From: Deltaproteobacteria bacterium
Lineage (GTDB): Bacteria > Bdellovibrionota_F > JAHFAK01
Length of the DNA: 23,022 bases
Assembly: GCA_023250585.1 (NCBI GenBank)
Contig: JAHFAK010000005.1
Coordinates: 1-23,022, forward strand
Direction: 5' to 3'
The notes beneath the pieces are model-generated. The model saw nothing but the letters and a program-made list of their open reading frames with translations. It was not told the DNA's origin and searched no databases. The position numbers and the translations under genes are program-made. Shown here in pieces: positions 21,362 to 23,022 of the stretch. Within the stretch, counting starts at the first letter, position 1. Every line of letters starts with the position of its first letter.

Positions 21362-23022
21362 ATGGCACAGCTTATTTTTTACAAAGATGGAGAACAGCTC
21401 TTACGTTTTGTTATAGATAAAGATGAAACTTCAGTAGGGCGATCAAATGACAATGACATTAGCCTTCCTGATATCAATATTTCTCGGCATCACTTTAATA
21501 TAAATAAAACACCGGAAAATTTTATTCTCATCGATAAAAGTACCAATGGAACGTATGTCAATGGTGAGCGAATTTTTAGTTATGAGCTCAAGAATAATGA
21601 TGAAATTGCCATTGGATCATGGAAAGTACAGTTTGATTCATCCGGCGATACAGATAGTGATGAAGAGCCGAAAATGATTGATTGCGATCCTATACAGGTC
21701 GTAGGATTCGAAAAACCTACGAAAATGCTTTTGTGCAGGAAAGGAATTTTTACCTTTCGTGATTTGGAAAATAGAGTAAGCCGTCATGATATGATCAAAT
21801 CTACCATTTCAATTGGCTATCATAAAACCAATGATATTGTCGTTTTTGATAACTTTGCGTCGTCATTTCATTGTCGTATTGAATATAAAAATAATCGTTA
21901 CTTCATTAAAGATTTAGGAAGTACTAATGGAACATCTCTGAATGATCTTCCTATTGATGGGGAAGTACCTCTTCCATTTGAGTCTGAAATTAAAATTGGA
22001 AAATCGTTTATTCAATTCATTGGAAAAGAATCATCAATGGCAATTAAGCCATATTCTGGTAATAATTGTGAAGGCATGATTTCTGAATCCACTTCAATGA
22101 AAGATATATTTGCCTTAATCATTTCCCTAAGTCGTATTGAGGTTCCCTTATTTTTATTTGGGGCTCCGGGCGTTGGAAAAGAAACCTTTGCCAATAGTAT
22201 ATTTCGAACATCTTCACGGCGTATGGCAAACTTCATTATTTTTGATTGCGCACATGTTGTAAAAGAAAATATTGAAAGTGAATTATTTGGTCATGAGAAA
22301 GGATATTTTACCAGTACTCAGCCACTGCGAAAGGGCGCATTTGAAAAAGCAGATGGAGGAGTGCTGTATTTGAAAAATATCGAGGCACTTCCCGAGGATA
22401 TTCAAATTAAAACGGTACGTGTTCTTGAAGAAATGCGACTCAAACGTTTAGGGGGCCAAGAACAAATACCTCTGAATTTTCGTTTGCTCTCCTCAGCTTC
22501 ACAACGACTTTTTGATGAATTCAATAAAGTAAATTTCCGAAAAGAATTGTATGATTTAATTGCTCCAATTGAGATTGAAATACCTGCACTCAAAGATCGT
22601 AAAAAAGATATTCAAAATTTATCAGAACATTTTATTCGTGAGAGTTCACCTAAATTATTTCCGTTGGAAACCTTTGATGAAAAAGCATCGCTACTCACTA
22701 AAGATGCTTTACGAAAATTAACCGAATACTCATGGCCGTATAATATACGTGAATTAAAGCATGTTATTAATCGAGCAATAGTAATCAGCGGCGGTGGAAA
22801 AATTACCGATGAAGCTATTATATTTAAGCCACAGAAAATTTCAGATAAAACACTTTTTGAATTTAAAGATATAGACACTCAAAAAGCTCCACAGACCCTC
22901 CATCAAATTGAGAAAATACGAATTCAAGAAGAGCTTACCAAAAATAAAGGTGATATAACAAAAACCGCGCGGAGTCTTGGCATTACGGAAAAGAGCTTAC
23001 ATACAAAGATAAAAAAGTATGA
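21362..23022 (+). CDS. Tandem-FHA protein with degenerate sigma54-activator AAA+ domain and Fis-type HTH, 3' end cut
   Basis: The frame is open from the ATG at 21362 (weak AGAAAG site 6 bases upstream) to the right edge: 553 codons plus two bases, so the last few residues are missing. FHA domain 1 (about 5-95) has GRSNDNDI (26-33), SRHH and STNGTYVNG. FHA domain 2 (about 130-220) has STNGT (187-191), but IGYHKTND replaces the usual GR. An AAA+ domain of enhancer-binding type follows (about 240-460), then a Fis-type HTH ending TARSLGITEKSLHTKIKKY. The P-loop GAPGVGKE (267-274) is kept. However, the GAFTGA loop reads GYFTST (314-319), the Walker B acidic pair is K338-N339, the sensor ATN is SAS (378-380), and the second arginine of FRxDLYYRL is lost. 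It is probably a phosphothreonine-responsive DNA-binding regulator that cannot hydrolyse ATP or contact sigma54 normally. Confidence 0.9.
   Translation, partial: MAQLIFYKDGEQLLRFVIDKDETSVGRSNDNDISLPDINISRHHFNINKTPENFILIDKSTNGTYVNGERIFSYELKNNDEIAIGSWKVQFDSSGDTDSDEEPKMIDCDPIQVVGFEKPTKMLLCRKGIFTFRDLENRVSRHDMIKSTISIGYHKTNDIVVFDNFASSFHCRIEYKNNRYFIKDLGSTNGTSLNDLPIDGEVPLPFESEIKIGKSFIQFIGKESSMAIKPYSGNNCEGMISESTSMKDIFALIISLSRIEVPLFLFGAPGVGKETFANSIFRTSSRRMANFIIFDCAHVVKENIESELFGHEKGYFTSTQPLRKGAFEKADGGVLYLKNIEALPEDIQIKTVRVLEEMRLKRLGGQEQIPLNFRLLSSASQRLFDEFNKVNFRKELYDLIAPIEIEIPALKDRKKDIQNLSEHFIRESSPKLFPLETFDEKASLLTKDALRKLTEYSWPYNIRELKHVINRAIVISGGGKITDEAIIFKPQKISDKTLFEFKDIDTQKAPQTLHQIEKIRIQEELTKNKGDITKTARSLGITEKSLHTKIKKY

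Noticed and set aside
21045-21416. Overlapping frames on both strands around the 21133 hairpin
   Set aside because: Both derive from the inverted repeat, give self-similar low-complexity peptides and overlap the start of the FHA gene.

Overview
AT-rich DNA from a Gram-negative bacterium. The evidence for an outer membrane is a type II secretion GspC, several lipoproteins with signal-peptidase-II boxes, a small outer-membrane beta-barrel candidate and a lipoprotein lytic transglycosylase. Three further traits are typical of the former Deltaproteobacteria and related lineages (Myxococcota, Bdellovibrionota, uncultured relatives): a protein fusing FHA domains to an enhancer-binding-protein AAA+ domain, a matrixin protease with a Cys/TM/basic C-terminal tail, and a hemX-hemA-hemC cluster. 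The lineage is an inference; no rRNA or tRNA gene is present.

Layout. Left edge: a secreted protein on the minus strand runs off the window (1-804). It is followed by a divergent control region with two sigma70-like promoters and a perfect TGTGA-N6-TCACA operator. Then come three plus-strand cell-envelope genes: a 2119-residue lipoprotein of about 12 repeated CARDB-like modules ending in an FG-GAP propeller and an ASPIC/UnbV domain (1156-7515), a small beta-barrel protein (7629-8213) and a Tyr/Cys-rich 870-residue lipoprotein (8459-11071). On the minus strand follow gspC and a lytic transglycosylase lipoprotein (11224-13014). A plus-strand array of three paralogous small secreted Cys/Trp proteins plus one Cys-rich protein covers 13162-14636. 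A tight seven-gene minus-strand operon (20110 down to 14639) encodes a thioredoxin-like ferredoxin, FtsB, a secreted protein, a matrixin protease, HemX, HemA and HemC. At the right, a Bax-inhibitor-1 family membrane protein (minus) and a partial FHA/pseudo-AAA+ regulator (plus) diverge.

The most unusual feature is the number of long palindromes between genes. At least eight occur in 23 kb, from 54 to 157 bp, and most belong to different sequence families. One family has two copies about 94% identical, in opposite orientation 13.1 kb apart, and each lies between a promoter and the ribosome binding site of an exported-protein gene. Others have perfect 39- and 44-bp arms. The 20.2 kb element carries two small stem-loops that differ by compensating base changes.

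Other points of interest are a conserved TAGAC(T/A)AATT...TATTAT box shared by the small secreted-protein genes, an FHA regulator whose AAA+ domain has lost its Walker B acidic residues and GAFTGA loop, and two probably leaderless transcripts. No CRISPR array, transposase, integrase, rRNA or tRNA was seen. The three intergenic stretches longer than 300 bases (805-1155, 14024-14378, 21032-21361) are each filled by the promoters and palindromes listed.
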